DNA from: Chrysomallon squamiferum
Lineage: Eukaryota; Mollusca; Gastropoda; Neomphalida; Peltospiridae
Direction of reading: 5' to 3'
DNA: 64,000 bases
Assembly: GCA_012295275.1 (NCBI GenBank)
Contig: CM022665.1
Span: forward strand, 47,788,102 to 47,852,101
The notes beneath the pieces were generated by a model. That model was not told the DNA's origin and did not search any database. It saw nothing but the letters and a program-made list of their open reading frames with translations. Every line of letters begins with the position of its first letter. Within the stretch, counting starts at the first letter, position 1. Shown here one piece after another: positions 20,877-31,600 of this stretch. A program made the position numbers and the translations under genes.

Positions 20877-22635
20877 TACATGTGCATGTGCATGCATTTA
20901 TGTCTAAATGTGTAATACCACTCAAAATAAACATACATTTTTTAATATTGAAATTCACATGGCACATTATGAAATCGGTTTTGAGTTCTGTAAAATGGTA
21001 TTACGTCAATATCTAATCACTCACTCGCAATACAACACGTCATTACGTCAATATCTAATCACTCACTCGCAATACAACACGTCATTACGTCAATATCTAA
21101 TCACTCACTCGCAATACAACACGTCATTACGTCAGTATCTAATCATCTTCTCGGATTACCTTTCATCAGTCACATGCTTATTTGTCATACAGTATATAAC
21201 AACACAGGCCAAGGTTTGGTGCACACTTGATCATCTGCCCGTTACCCAGATAAAAAAGTGGTATTATCCCACGTTGTTGTATATTGTATATCTACCGGCA
21301 ATAAATAAATGAAAGAAAAGCTTATAATAATTTATACATTTTATTTCATCCACATAACTTGATAATTTAAGTTTCAGTAGATAGCCTACAGCATAGGTTT
21401 TCAACCTGGGGCTCGCGAATAAATAAAAACGTGTAGATAGGTCTGGGACCCGAGATAGTGAATATAGATTCCATTTGTACTGGCTTTGGATTATGAAAAT
21501 ATGGTAAGCCTAGGTATTATTGAATCAAACATTTTAAAGGGGTCATCGGTCATATAGAGATGCTCATAAGGGGTCGCGGTATGGAAAAGGTTGAAAACCA
21601 GCGGCCTACAGCATCTAAGAACTGAAGGGCGTATTGACTCTCTCTGCAATTGATGCAGATGTTGTTGGTGCGTGGACAATTGGTCTCATGGTGGTTCCTG
21701 ACGGGCAGGGGGAAGCGACTGTCATCATCAATCCAGTTGACGACCACGCAGTCACTGAACTCTTGGGCATCGAGGAACATTTGGTGTCGAATCCATGGTT
21801 TCAATCCATGCGTCCTGAATTTTGTCTTGTGGAAGTATAGCTAGTCTGGCAGCCCTGTGGATCCACTGTGAAAACATGTCTCCTTGTCCTTCTCCTATTT
21901 AGGAGCAACTGAGTAACCATAAACACATGCTGCCCACCGCCAAGACTAGTTGATTATTCCCCAAACAGGGGTGCCCAGCTTACTTACTGCTTGAGTGCTT
22001 TCCAGACTGTATGACTATTGACCATATCACTTTTGGGAGGATACCCCCTCTCGTATTGTAACACGTCATTACGTCAATATCACCCGCTCGTAAATAACAC
22101 GTCATTACGTCAATATCACCCGCTCGTAAATAACACGTCATTACGTCAATATCACCCGCTCGTAAATAACACGTCATTACGTCAATATCTAATAACCCGC
22201 TCGTAAATAACACGTCATTACGTCAATATCACCCGCTCGTAAATAACACGTCATTACGTCAATATCTAATAACCCGCTCGTAAATAACACGTCATTACGT
22301 CAATATCTAATAACCAGCTCGTAATGTAACACGTCATTACGTCAGTATCTAATCACCCTCTCGTAATGAAACACGTCATTACGTCAAAATGTAATAACTC
22401 GCTGACAATGTAAGATGGATACAAAATATGAAAAAAATAAAAATTTCTCTCAATATAATTGTTTATTTTTTCTCTGTATACTAACGCTAAGAAAAAGAAA
22501 AAAATTGTACCTCATACCCAGACAGTGTGTGTGCGTGTATGTGCGTGTGTGTGTGTGTATATTTGGGTATGTGTTTGTTTTCTGTTAGCGTTTCTAATAT
22601 GTTTATTTATATAAAAAAAAATTTTTGCTTTGAAC

Positions 22636-22688
<53 letters not shown>

Positions 22689-24833
22689 TAATGAATGTAA
22701 ATAATGTAAATAAAAATAATAATAATAATTACAACAACAAAATCAAAAACAATATTAATAATGAATAAATATTAAAATAAATAAATAAATAATAAACATA
22801 TTCATAACTAAATACACGGTAAACCCAAACTTGCTGTTGAAATAACGCAAATATGACACAGACTGAAACCGGCCAATCACATAAGACGTCTTAACACTAT
22901 TTGACCAATGACACGAGTGGAGACATGTGCACACAAACAGCTCGCCAAGTGTAGAAAACGCAATATTAAGTGTGCGCTTCATTTGGAAAGATCTGACAGC
23001 TGAAGGCTGATGTACTCAAAGAAACGAGCAAATTACTTATCGGTTAATCGATCTGGAACAATTCGGCAGACGAGAATTTAATCCAGGGGAAATCGAAAAT
23101 GCGGAACAGATTGAGAAACCAGTCGTGGATTTTTGTTACAATTTTTTTTTTTTGTCCTGTGACAAAAGTAAAAAGATTAATGATCGATTTTAAAACATTT
23201 CGTTAATTTTCATGAAAATTTCTCTTTTATCCAAAAACTTTATCATTCCACCCTCACCTGTCGGTTTGAGTTTTCTATAAAAATACTATATTCTGTAATT
23301 CCACTGTTTGAGTTTTCTATAAAAATACTATATTCTGTAATTCCACTATTTGAGCTTTCTATAAAAATGCTATATTCTGTAATTCCAAAATAAAAAATAT
23401 ATATTCTGTAATTCCACGATATTTGTAATTCCACTATTTGAGTTTTCTATAAAAATACTATATTCTGTAATTCCACTGTTTGAGTTTTCTATAAAAATAC
23501 TATATTCTGTAATTCCACTGTTTGAGTTTTCTATAAAAATACTATATTCTGTAATTCCACTGTTTGAGTTTTCTAAAAAAATACTATATTCTGTAATTCC
23601 ACTGTTTGAGTTTTCTATAAAAATACTATATTCTGTAATTCCACTATTTGAGTTTTCTATAAAAATACTATATTCTGTAATTCCACTATTTGAGTTTTCT
23701 ATAAAAATACTATATTCTGTAATTCCACTATTTGAGTTTTCTATAAAAATACTATATTCTGTAATTCCACTATTTGAGTTTTCTATAAAAATACTATATT
23801 CTGTAATTCCACTGTTTGAGTTTTCTATAAAAATACTATATTCTGTAATTCCACTATTTGAGTTTTCTATAAAAATAATATATTCTGTAATTCCACTGTT
23901 TGAGTTTTCTATAAAAATAATATATTCTGTAATTCCACGAGTATTCTGTAATTCCACTGTTTGAGTTTTCTATAAAAATACTATATTCTGTAATTCCACT
24001 ATTTGAGTTTTCTATAAAAATAATATATTCTGTAATTCCACTATTTGAGCTTTCTATAAAAATAATATATTCTGTAATTCCACTGTTTGAGTTTTCTATG
24101 AAAATACTATATTCTGTAATTCCACTGTTTGAGTTTTCTATGAAAATAATATATTCTGTAATTCCACTATTTGAGTTTTCTATAAAAATACGATATTCTG
24201 TAATTCCACTGTTTGAGTTTTCTATAAAAATACGATATTCTGTAATTCCACTGTTTGAGTTTTCTATAAAAATACTATATTCTGTAATTCCACTGTTTGA
24301 GTTTTCTATAAAAAATACTATATTCTGTAATTCCACTGTTTGAGTTTTCTATAAAAATACTATATTCTGTAATTCCACTATTTGAGTTTTCTATAAAAAT
24401 ACTATATTCTGTAATTCCACTGTTTGAGTTTTCTATAAAAATACTATATTCTGTAATTCCACTGTTTGAGTTTTCTATAAAAAATACTATATTCTGTAAT
24501 TCCACTGTTTGAGTTTTCTATAAAAATACCATATTCTGTAATTCCACTGTTTGAGTTTTCTATAAAAATACCATATTCTGTAATTCCACTATTTGAGTTT
24601 TCTATAAAAATACGATATTCTGTAATTCCACATTTTGAGTTTTCTTTATCAATATTATATTACGTGAGTTCACATTTTGTTTTTTCGTTATCAACATATC
24701 CAATGATTTTACATTTTGTTTTTTCGTTATCAACATATCCAATGATTTTACATTTTGTTTTTTCGTTATCAACATATCCAATGATTTTACATTTTGTTTC
24801 TTCTTTAAACAATATATTCTGCAATTCCGCGTT

Positions 24834-24887
<54 letters not shown>

Positions 24888-25476
24888 ATGGTTTGTTTTA
24901 TTATATTTTTACACAGCATTCTTCTACTTATATTTTATAATACATTCAGTGATTCCAAATTTTATGTTTGTTTTAACAATATATGAATTAATTAATAATA
25001 ATAATGACGATGATGACCATTGCAGTGATCTAGTTAATAAAGTTACCATCATATAATGAAGATAATAATTAATTTTCTATTATTGTTGTCGTCTTCTTCT
25101 TCTTCTTCTTCTTATTATTATTATTCTTATTCTTATTCTTCTTCTTATTGTTGTTGTTGTTGTCATTGTCATTATTATTATTGCTATTATTATTGTTGTT
25201 GTTATTATTGTTGTTATTATTATTATTTTATTTATTTTATTATAGTATTTTTGAAGATGCAAACATACATGGTTTACTGCTGACTGAGAAATCACACGGC
25301 TGACGAGGAATTAATGCAAAGCCGAGTGTAAGTGTTTAAACTGCCGTGAAATTCAGATCTGGGTGTGTCTGCACGTGTCTAACTCGCCGTAATTGTAGAC
25401 GAAAACTGAAATATTCTGGAAAGCTTTTGAAAAAGAAGCTGCGGGAGAGAGAAAAAAATAATATAAATAAAAATAA

Positions 25477-25512
<36 letters not shown>

Positions 25513-25598
25513 AAAAATAAATGGTAATAATAGAAGAGGTTATGAAGAAAATAACGAATGCTTTTGAAAAAGAAGCCGGAAAAAAAAAAAAAAAAAAA

Positions 25599-25639
<41 letters not shown>

Positions 25640-25671
25640 TAATAATAATAAACAAACAAATAAATAAATAC

Positions 25672-25715
<44 letters not shown>

Positions 25716-26438
25716 TAATAAACAAATAAGTAAATAAATAAATACATAATAATAAAAACAAAAAGTAGTAACAGAAAATGAATTATTACACTCCAGTCGT
25801 CTTTATATTAACTTTCGACATTTTCATGTAACCTCACAGCTAACTTCTGCTACGAGACAATGTGTAAATGATGTCGTTGTGTGTTAATGTCACTCCGCTG
25901 ACGTCAGCCTTGGCGCCCACGATCAGGCCATTTTCTGCTGGAACGTTGCCATCGCAGACGTCGTGCTGACATTTCCATTCTCCATACTTAGCACGTGAAT
26001 TCTGGCGCGTAGCCATAGCGCGGGTTTGTATAATGGCTGAATCGTTTTGTTATTCGTTTTAAAATATGTCAACGCAAATATTGTTCTCTCTTTTTTTTTT
26101 TTTTTTCTTATATAACTAAAAAATACATTCATCAAACATTCAACAACGGCTACATATTCATATCAGTGACGTCATCCCTTTCAGACTGATTAATTTTTGC
26201 GGCTCGGAACAATGAGCATAGCTATGAAAATTCGGAGAAAATTTATGTAAGAAAAATGTAACCAATTAAGATTAAATTCAGAAATGTTCTTGGTGTTGTT
26301 TGTTTTTTTTTTTTTAACGTACAGAAATAATACGACTAATTAAATAAATAAAACATGATAACACTTACCTGCAACTGAAGCATAACATCCCATGGATAAC
26401 AGGCCGCTGGATCGAAACCGGCCAGTGGCAAAACCCAT
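16520..26438 (-). CDS. Single-domain LAMP family membrane glycoprotein (LAMP5-like)
   Basis: Type I membrane protein of the lysosome-associated membrane protein family, expected in endosomes/lysosomes. Coding exons in transcription order: 26438-26369, 20611-20555, 19341-19214, 18822-18682, 17818-17719, 17222-17043, 16692-16520; all phases agree, giving 282 residues, or 267 from the second in-frame ATG at 26393. I prefer 26438 because it has purines at -3 and +4. A hydrophobic signal core (SVAVLMLMPFISESA) spans the first junction. One LAMP domain follows with four cysteines (RPCFL, GGDCGD, SFLCGD, YVCKT) in two loops of about 40 residues and many N-glycosylation sequons. A transmembrane segment (IVPIIVGCCLASIVAGVVIG), a basic tail and a terminal YKPM, a YxxPhi endosomal sorting signal, close the protein. 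Single-domain size and tail resemble LAMP5 more than two-domain LAMP1/2. The protein family is secure, the subfamily inferred. A possible upstream 5' UTR acceptor sits at 26585-26586. Confidence 0.85.
16946..17030. repeat. ATT microsatellite in the last LAMP intron
   Basis: Nearly pure ATT trinucleotide run ending only about a dozen bases before the donor (minus strand) at 17042. Confidence 0.9.
17960..18132. repeat. AAT/ATT microsatellites in LAMP intron
   Basis: Adjoining ATA and ATT runs in opposite orientation, interspersed with two copies of ACACGTATAATTATTACG. The palindromic arrangement could form hairpins. The rest of this intron (to 18681) shows no gene. Confidence 0.75.
19385..19695. 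repeat. AAAAT-rich simple repeat and AGT microsatellite
   Basis: Interspersed AAAAT pentamers and the motif AAAGCAAATAAGGCAAATAA in four or five copies, then a GTA/AGT run at 19667-19697. Intronic in the LAMP gene. Confidence 0.75.
20045..20335. repeat. 22-bp minisatellite in LAMP intron
   Basis: About 13 head-to-tail copies of a 22-bp unit, TCATTTGTACTCATGATGTAAA, starting at 20047 and 20069 and onward. Variants replace GTACT with GAACT or TGAATT. Confidence 0.85.
20654..20876. repeat. Two CA microsatellites
   Basis: CA-rich runs at about 20670-20760 and 20823-20876 in the first LAMP intron, directly upstream (minus strand) of the second coding exon. Confidence 0.85.
21001..21150. repeat. 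42-bp minisatellite with TTACGTCA core
   Basis: Four copies of a 42-bp unit; TTACGTCAATATCTAATCAC starts at 21001, 21043 and 21085, with a variant at 21127. Each copy ends AACACGTCA. The same core forms the array at 22055-22405 in the same orientation. Confidence 0.9.
21392..21603. mobile_element. hAT-type MITE with 8-bp target duplication
   Basis: A 212-bp element with imperfect terminal inverted repeats CATAGGTTTTCAACCT and AGGTTGAAAACCAGCG (last 12 bases perfectly complementary). It is flanked by a perfect 8-bp direct repeat GCCTACAG at 21384-21391 and 21604-21611. TIRs of the form CAnnGGTTnTCAACC and 8-bp duplications are hallmarks of hAT elements. There is no coding capacity, so it is non-autonomous. 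Confidence 0.85.
21612..21890 (-). pseudogene. MULE transposase fragment, degenerate
   Basis: On the minus strand the translation shows, across broken frames, HRAARLAILPQDKIQDAWIE, then SDCVVVNWIDDDSRFPLPV and NHHETNCPRTNN. This order (LAFLP, then FxDYfvxtW, then RTNNhlEgwH) matches the C-terminal half of Mutator-like transposases. Frames change near 21800 and the usual HLEGWH segment is lost, so it is dead. No terminal repeats are recognised. It lies inside the first LAMP intron between two related minisatellite arrays. Confidence 0.6.
22055..22405. repeat. 36/42-bp minisatellite with ACGTCATTACGTCA core
   Basis: About nine copies of ACACGTCATTACGTCAATAT followed by CACCCGCTCGTAAATA (36 bp) or a 42-bp version with extra TCTAATAA. 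The same core and orientation as the array at 21001-21150, so both probably derive from one array. Confidence 0.9.
22635..22800. repeat. AAT microsatellite
   Basis: A long AAT run at about 22640-22688 followed by AAT/AAAT-rich sequence in the first LAMP intron. The stretch on to 23255 has no recognised gene. Confidence 0.8.
23262..24640. repeat. 42-bp minisatellite, about 33 copies
   Basis: About 1.4 kb of direct repeats of a 42-bp unit containing TTCTGTAATTCCACTGTTTG and AGTTTTCTATAAAAATACTA. Variation is limited to ACTGTTTG/ACTATTTG, ACTATA/ATAATATA and single-base indels. Because 42 is a multiple of three, open frames run through it on the minus strand encoding a 14-residue repeat (ENSNSGITEYSIFI). 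They lack any splice or start context, so I treat them as repeat artefacts. Confidence 0.95.
24641..24830. repeat. 39-bp minisatellite
   Basis: Three clean copies of a 39-bp unit with TTTTACATTTTGTTTTTTCG and TTATCAACATATCCAATGA, flanked by degenerate copies that blend into the preceding 42-bp array. The two families share the TTTTGAGTTTTC/TTTTGTTTTTTC portion, so one may have evolved from the other. Confidence 0.85.
24835..24886. repeat. GT microsatellite
   Basis: About 25 uninterrupted GT dinucleotides immediately after the 39-bp array. Confidence 0.95.
25083..25235. repeat. TTC/TTA/TTG trinucleotide repeat block
   Basis: Compound trinucleotide microsatellite (TTC, ATT, TTG units) in the first LAMP intron. 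Open frames here are homopolymeric Ser/Tyr or Arg/Ile strings and are not genes. Confidence 0.9.
25440..25780. repeat. AAAT/AAT simple repeats
   Basis: Runs of AAAT and AAT units interrupted by a near-duplicate segment GCTTTTGAAAAAGAAGC at 25422 and 25560, which indicates a local duplication of about 140 bp. Confidence 0.8.
25840..26036 (-). CDS. Possible small exon or ORF in the first LAMP intron
   Basis: A GC-rich island in AT-rich intron. On the minus strand an acceptor-like ATTCAG (26038-26037) is followed by an open frame to a TAG at 25840-25842. From an internal ATG at 26016 it encodes 58 residues beginning MATRQNSRAK and including YGEWKCQHDVCDGN and GLIVGAKADVSGVTLTHND. The acceptor phase fits the donor of the first LAMP coding exon, so it could be an alternative terminal exon. 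I do not recognise the peptide. The island also contains a palindromic CRE (25899-25906) and an E-box, so it may be regulatory instead. Confidence 0.25.
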
Positions 26439-27008
26439 GACGTTTGGAAAAGAAAAGGTTAGGTCCACACGGTCAGACCCACAGACATTCGGACCAGCCC
26501 ACGTCTGATTCGCTATAATTAGTAACACTTCTTCACGACGTCTGCTTCTTGATGTCGTTCATTATCACAGCTTATAAGCTGGTCCTGCACGAGAATTCTG
26601 TTCGATGTCTGGAATAGAAATTGACACAAAACCAAGCGCTAAAAATATCACCAAGACAACGACGAAGTGGTGTCACGCGCAACAATCACGGACAGTGACG
26701 TCGTTTTCATTATTTTCTTTTTTTCACGATTCCGTCTTCAGACTTTTCATTGGCGTGTTTTCGCTGTCGTAGTTGACGATGTGTTAATTACGAACAGATG
26801 TGGAAAAATTAACTAACAGAAGCCCGCGGGTCTTACGCACAGGAAAGTGAATAGAACGACAATAACCGGCAAAATAAAATATTCCAGTGAAAATGAATAA
26901 TGTAATTAGCAGTGCGCATCGGCGCACCAGATGGTCTATGTAAGTGTACTTACAAAATTAGTTCTGTATTCCAACTTTCACTGATAGTTTAGTAAACATT
27001 TTTAATAA

Positions 27009-27039
<31 letters not shown>

Positions 27040-27114
27040 CTGATATACTAATTGACACAAAAAACGAATGACAATATCGATGTAGAAAATTATAAAGTTA
27101 TATTCGTTGTAGTA

Positions 27115-27183
<69 letters not shown>

Positions 27184-30100
27184 AATAAATAAATAAAAAA
27201 TAGAGAATGAAAAATTGTTAATAATGTCAAGAGAGATAATTCTATACAGATACTGAATTAAATATTATTAATTAAAATAATAATAATGATGACGATAATA
27301 ATAATAATAATAATAACAACAACAACAACAACAATACTTCATTACAAAAAAAAAAAAAAAAATTAAAAAAAAAAAAAAAAAATTAAAAAAAAGAATACGT
27401 ACCGGTTGAATATGACTGATTTTATTTTTGTCCACGAAATAAATGAATCAAATCCTTGGATAAAATACGTTTTAATTTTTATTTTATTTTTTAATTTTTT
27501 TTTAATCTTTTTACTTTTCCTGTCCTGATTCTAACCCATGGTGTGACGTCGTACCAGAACGCGGCCAGCTCTGCGCACTTCAAACGTGGACGTTCTCTGA
27601 AGACTGCAGCGACTCGAAGTGAAATTCAATAAACGGCGCCTGGGTCGCTGCCACAGGTTTTGACGACAATTCCGGCAAATCAATTCTTCCTTGAGATGTT
27701 CTCTCTCCCCCCTGCCTCTCCTCCCTCCCTCCCTCTGCACCTATATGCCTCGCGCCGTCTGTGCGAGCGTTTGTCCTCGTTCGAGTCTTGTTACAACATA
27801 CAGACGTACACACATACGTACTTACATACTTACACACGTGTATACATACAGACGTAGACACATATGTACATACATACATACATACATACTTACGTACGTA
27901 TATACATAAATACATACATATATATATATATAGATACATACTTACATACGTATATACATACATACTTACATACGTGTATACATACATACTTACATACGTA
28001 TATACATGCATACTTACATATATAGATACATGTACATATATATAAATATATACATACATACAAACATATACTCCCATACATACATATATGCATACATACG
28101 TACATATACACATAAGTACATATACATACATACACACAAATGTATTCACGGACATGTTGTTTTGTGTTATTTGTTCTGATAAACGTCATAATTAATCAGT
28201 GTATTCTTTAGTTAGATATACTTCTGTTATCAGTAGTTTAATATAAAATTCATTACAGATATCAAAAAAAAAAAAAAAAAATAAATAAATAAATAAATAA
28301 AAAAAAAAAAAATAAATAAAATAAAAATAAAAAAAAAAAAAAATAAATAAAATAAATTAAAAAAATAATAAAATAATAAAATAAATGAAATAAAAAAAAT
28401 AAATAAAAATAATAAAAAAATTATAAACAAATAAAGAAAGAAAGAAAAAGAAAATAGAATACTAATAAAAATAAAATAAAATAAAATAAATAAATACAAA
28501 TGTCAAATTATCATTAGTTTTAATAAGTAGTTTGTTTTAGTTTCATGTATTAGATTTTTTTTTATCTTATATGAATGAACGAGAGAAAAATTAATGTTTT
28601 TCTTCTTCTTCATCTTCTGGGTTTTTTTTATATCAAATTTTAAATCTACACTGCACTGAAAACTGGCAAGGACTGAGCGACGTGGTAGTTGTCTGTCTGG
28701 GTTAAAATGACAAAATGAAAAATGCGACGTCAGCGACATCCGAAAATTATTTTTCTGTCATCACTCGCGCGACCCGCATCTCACACAGACCGGGGTGACG
28801 TATACGCCGTCATTGCTGTCAGCATCGTGAGCGTCAACGTCTGTCAGATTTACGTGTGTACTGTCTGTGACTTTTATAACGTTGACAACCTTTTTAAATG
28901 TGGTTACCGTTGATCACTGCGATGTTGTTTTTTGTGTGTTTTTTTAGCAGTAGCACTAACAGGAGGTGAATTTACTGTAGGATGGTGGTAATCGACCGAT
29001 AATTAATAATGTAAAATTATTTATATTATGTATGTATTGTCTGTAATACGTATTACACTGGCTTGTTACGTATTCCATCTTTCCCGTGTGTTCTAACCAC
29101 ACACACACACACACACGATTTGTACGTCAGAAAACATTAACTGTGCCTTTCCGTAACAAGAGGAACGTTTCCATATTTTTATATTAAAATTCATGTTATA
29201 AAAAAAATGATATTAATATATATTTTTCACTGTTATTCAAAATTCATTTTTTAGTGTAAATAAATATTTAATAACTTTTTCAGTCACTTGAATTAATCAA
29301 CCATTTGAATACGTTTATGTTCACCTGAAGTTTAAGTAAATTTGCGTGAACACGTATTAACGACAGTAATTAGTTGTCTGATAATATTAGTTCTAGCTTG
29401 ACGCTGATGAAACAGCGATACTTACACACCTATATAGAAATCTACCCGTGTTCAAAGCGTCACAGAAATTCACTGCATAAAATATTACCCTGTTGCTGCT
29501 AAAATAAAATGAGTATTTTTTTTTTTTTTGTACAGGTTAGGACTTGGAGCACAAGCGGTAGGAAGTTAGTTTTCAGTTTGAAAAGAAACATTCACTTTTG
29601 TGTTATCGAATGCCTGACGTAGTCAGATGTCTCTCAAAAGATGAAATGGTCGAAGTTTCGACTGATAATTGATTCCACGTAACCACAGCGATAACAGAAT
29701 TGTGTATTAAAACAGCATCGAGAACAGTACAGAAAGGGAAGAAATATATAATAAAGAATAAACTATCGAGTTGCCAGGAGCATATCCAGGAATCTGTACA
29801 AGGGGAAGTACACAATTACTAGCCTTCATTCAACATATATATCTATATATCTATATCTTTATCTATATTAATTATTTGTTTAAATATTTATTTTTAGCCG
29901 GGGGGGGGGTGATGGTCCCGTGCAGCTTGGAAACGCACCCACAATCCGCCGCTATAGACTAAACACATCGAAATAATAGCATCACTGAACAGATACAATG
30001 GAGATTTCAGTTTGTGTGTGGAAATAATTAGTAATATTTATTAAGTGACATCGAAAAAAACAAAAGTAACAGTTTCGGATGAATGAAACAATTTTTTTTT

Positions 30101-30800
30101 TTTTTTTCGCATCTGTTTCCACGTCAGTATTGTATATAAAAAAATCAATTACATTTAAACGTAAGCAGACGACAGATGACGTAACATTAGAAACAGGTGT
30201 TACAGAAACCTGAGAAAACGTGACTACTAATAGTTTATTCGTTCTAACATGATCATGCAGAGTTTGTGTTGTTCCTGAGATTCATTAGTGGGTTTATTAT
30301 TACATTTTATTTCCGAATTGCAGACGTAAACGATTCGAATGCGCACTCTGGATATTCAGAGGGCATATTATATCGTAAACATGTGATGATGAGAAAAAGC
30401 CTCCATTTGCCTCTGATGTGACGTCACGAATAACAAAATAGCCTAGTTGAAATAATAATAATAATAATTATAATAATAAGAAGAAACACGCACCTGTACA
30501 AAATTTTAATGTATTTAGTGGTGCGTACTAAAATATTTTAACAAGTTGTAAAACTTCACACAGTTCAGTGTGTTAACTCTGTTATTGCTATTGAAATATC
30601 AACACTTAAAAAAAAAATAATAATAATAAAAAAAAGTAATATCATGGAAAAATAAAGTTACATTCTGTTTTATTCTTATCATAAATTTATCTTAGGATAC
30701 AAAATGCCGTGGGTCAGAAATAATCTTAACAATATATTAAAATAAAAAACAAATGAAACAAAATAACATATCTACACATATACATACAAACGTGTGTGTG

Positions 30801-30839
<39 letters not shown>

Positions 30840-30840
30840 A

Positions 30841-30873
<33 letters not shown>

Positions 30874-31037
30874 GTAAGAAAAAAGTAATAAAATAATTTT
30901 AAAATTATTTCTAATGTCAGAACAAATGAATTAAACCACATTAATTTCAAGTTTGTATCTCTGAAAACAAAAAGTGAAAAGAGATTGATCTGTAAAGGTG
31001 CAAATGAACCAATTCAATATAAGAAAGAATGTTGTTG

Positions 31038-31086
<49 letters not shown>

Positions 31087-31320
31087 AATTGAAAATATTT
31101 ATGCTTTTAATCACTAAGTAATTTATGAATCTGAAAATCTGAATAAAATATTCCAGATTGGAATTCAATATCTGTATGTATCAGGATACAAAAATATATT
31201 TCACAATCAAACTAATGTATTGCTATATAAATAGCTGAATCATGTACAAATAACAGACTGTTAAATGTTTTCAAATATATATATACAAAGTAACTATATG
31301 AAATATTTACAAATGTATAT
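26439..31320. other. Intergenic region between LAMP and zinc-finger genes
   Basis: No gene supported. 26439-27000 is CG-bearing unique sequence, the likely LAMP 5' UTR and promoter side. Repeats: TA (27019-27040), AAT (27118-27195), A-rich (27340-27400), TACA/TA-rich (27795-28140), A-rich (28264-28500), CA (29098-29116), TG/TA (30795-30875), ATT (31036-31086). A GC-rich patch at 27535-27785 could be a promoter or an unrecognised exon. Sequence at 29770-29960 (ATCCAGGAATCT, then a G9 run and ATCCGCCGCTATAGAC) resembles ends of degenerate invertebrate transposons, without provable termini. Confidence 0.5.
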
Positions 31321-31326
31321 AAGAAG

Positions 31327-31600
31327 TAACTAAATGAAATGTTCAATGGGATCATTAGATGAACTCTGTAACTGAACAACAACTGTAGATAAACTATGTG
31401 AACTGTTCAGTGTAATGATGCACTATGTAACTGAACAACTACTGTAGATAAACTATGTGAACAGTTCAGTGTAATGATGCACTATGTAACTGAACAACAA
31501 CTGTAGATAAACTATGTGAACAGTTCAGTGTAATGATGCACTATGTAACTGAACAACAACTGTAGATAAACTATGTGAAGTGTTCGCTGTAATCATTAGG
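31327..31600. repeat. 59-bp minisatellite overlapping the zinc-finger gene 3' end
   Basis: Direct copies with an exact 59-bp period; CTGTAGATAAACTATGTGAA starts at 31383, 31442, 31501 and 31560, and a more divergent copy precedes them. The last copy runs into the zinc-finger coding region and contains its stop codon (31571-31573). Confidence 0.9.

Noticed and set aside
23370-24505. Minus-strand frames of 76-195 residues repeating NSGITEYSIFIE
   Set aside because: Product of the 42-bp minisatellite; no splice sites, unique sequence or codon constraint.
23262-24640. CRISPR-like regular repeats
   Set aside because: Repeats are contiguous without unique spacers and the DNA is eukaryotic.
27580-28189. 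Minus-strand frames rich in Tyr, Val and Cys
   Set aside because: Translation of TACA/TATG simple repeats; only the GC-rich end is kept as a separate low-confidence note.
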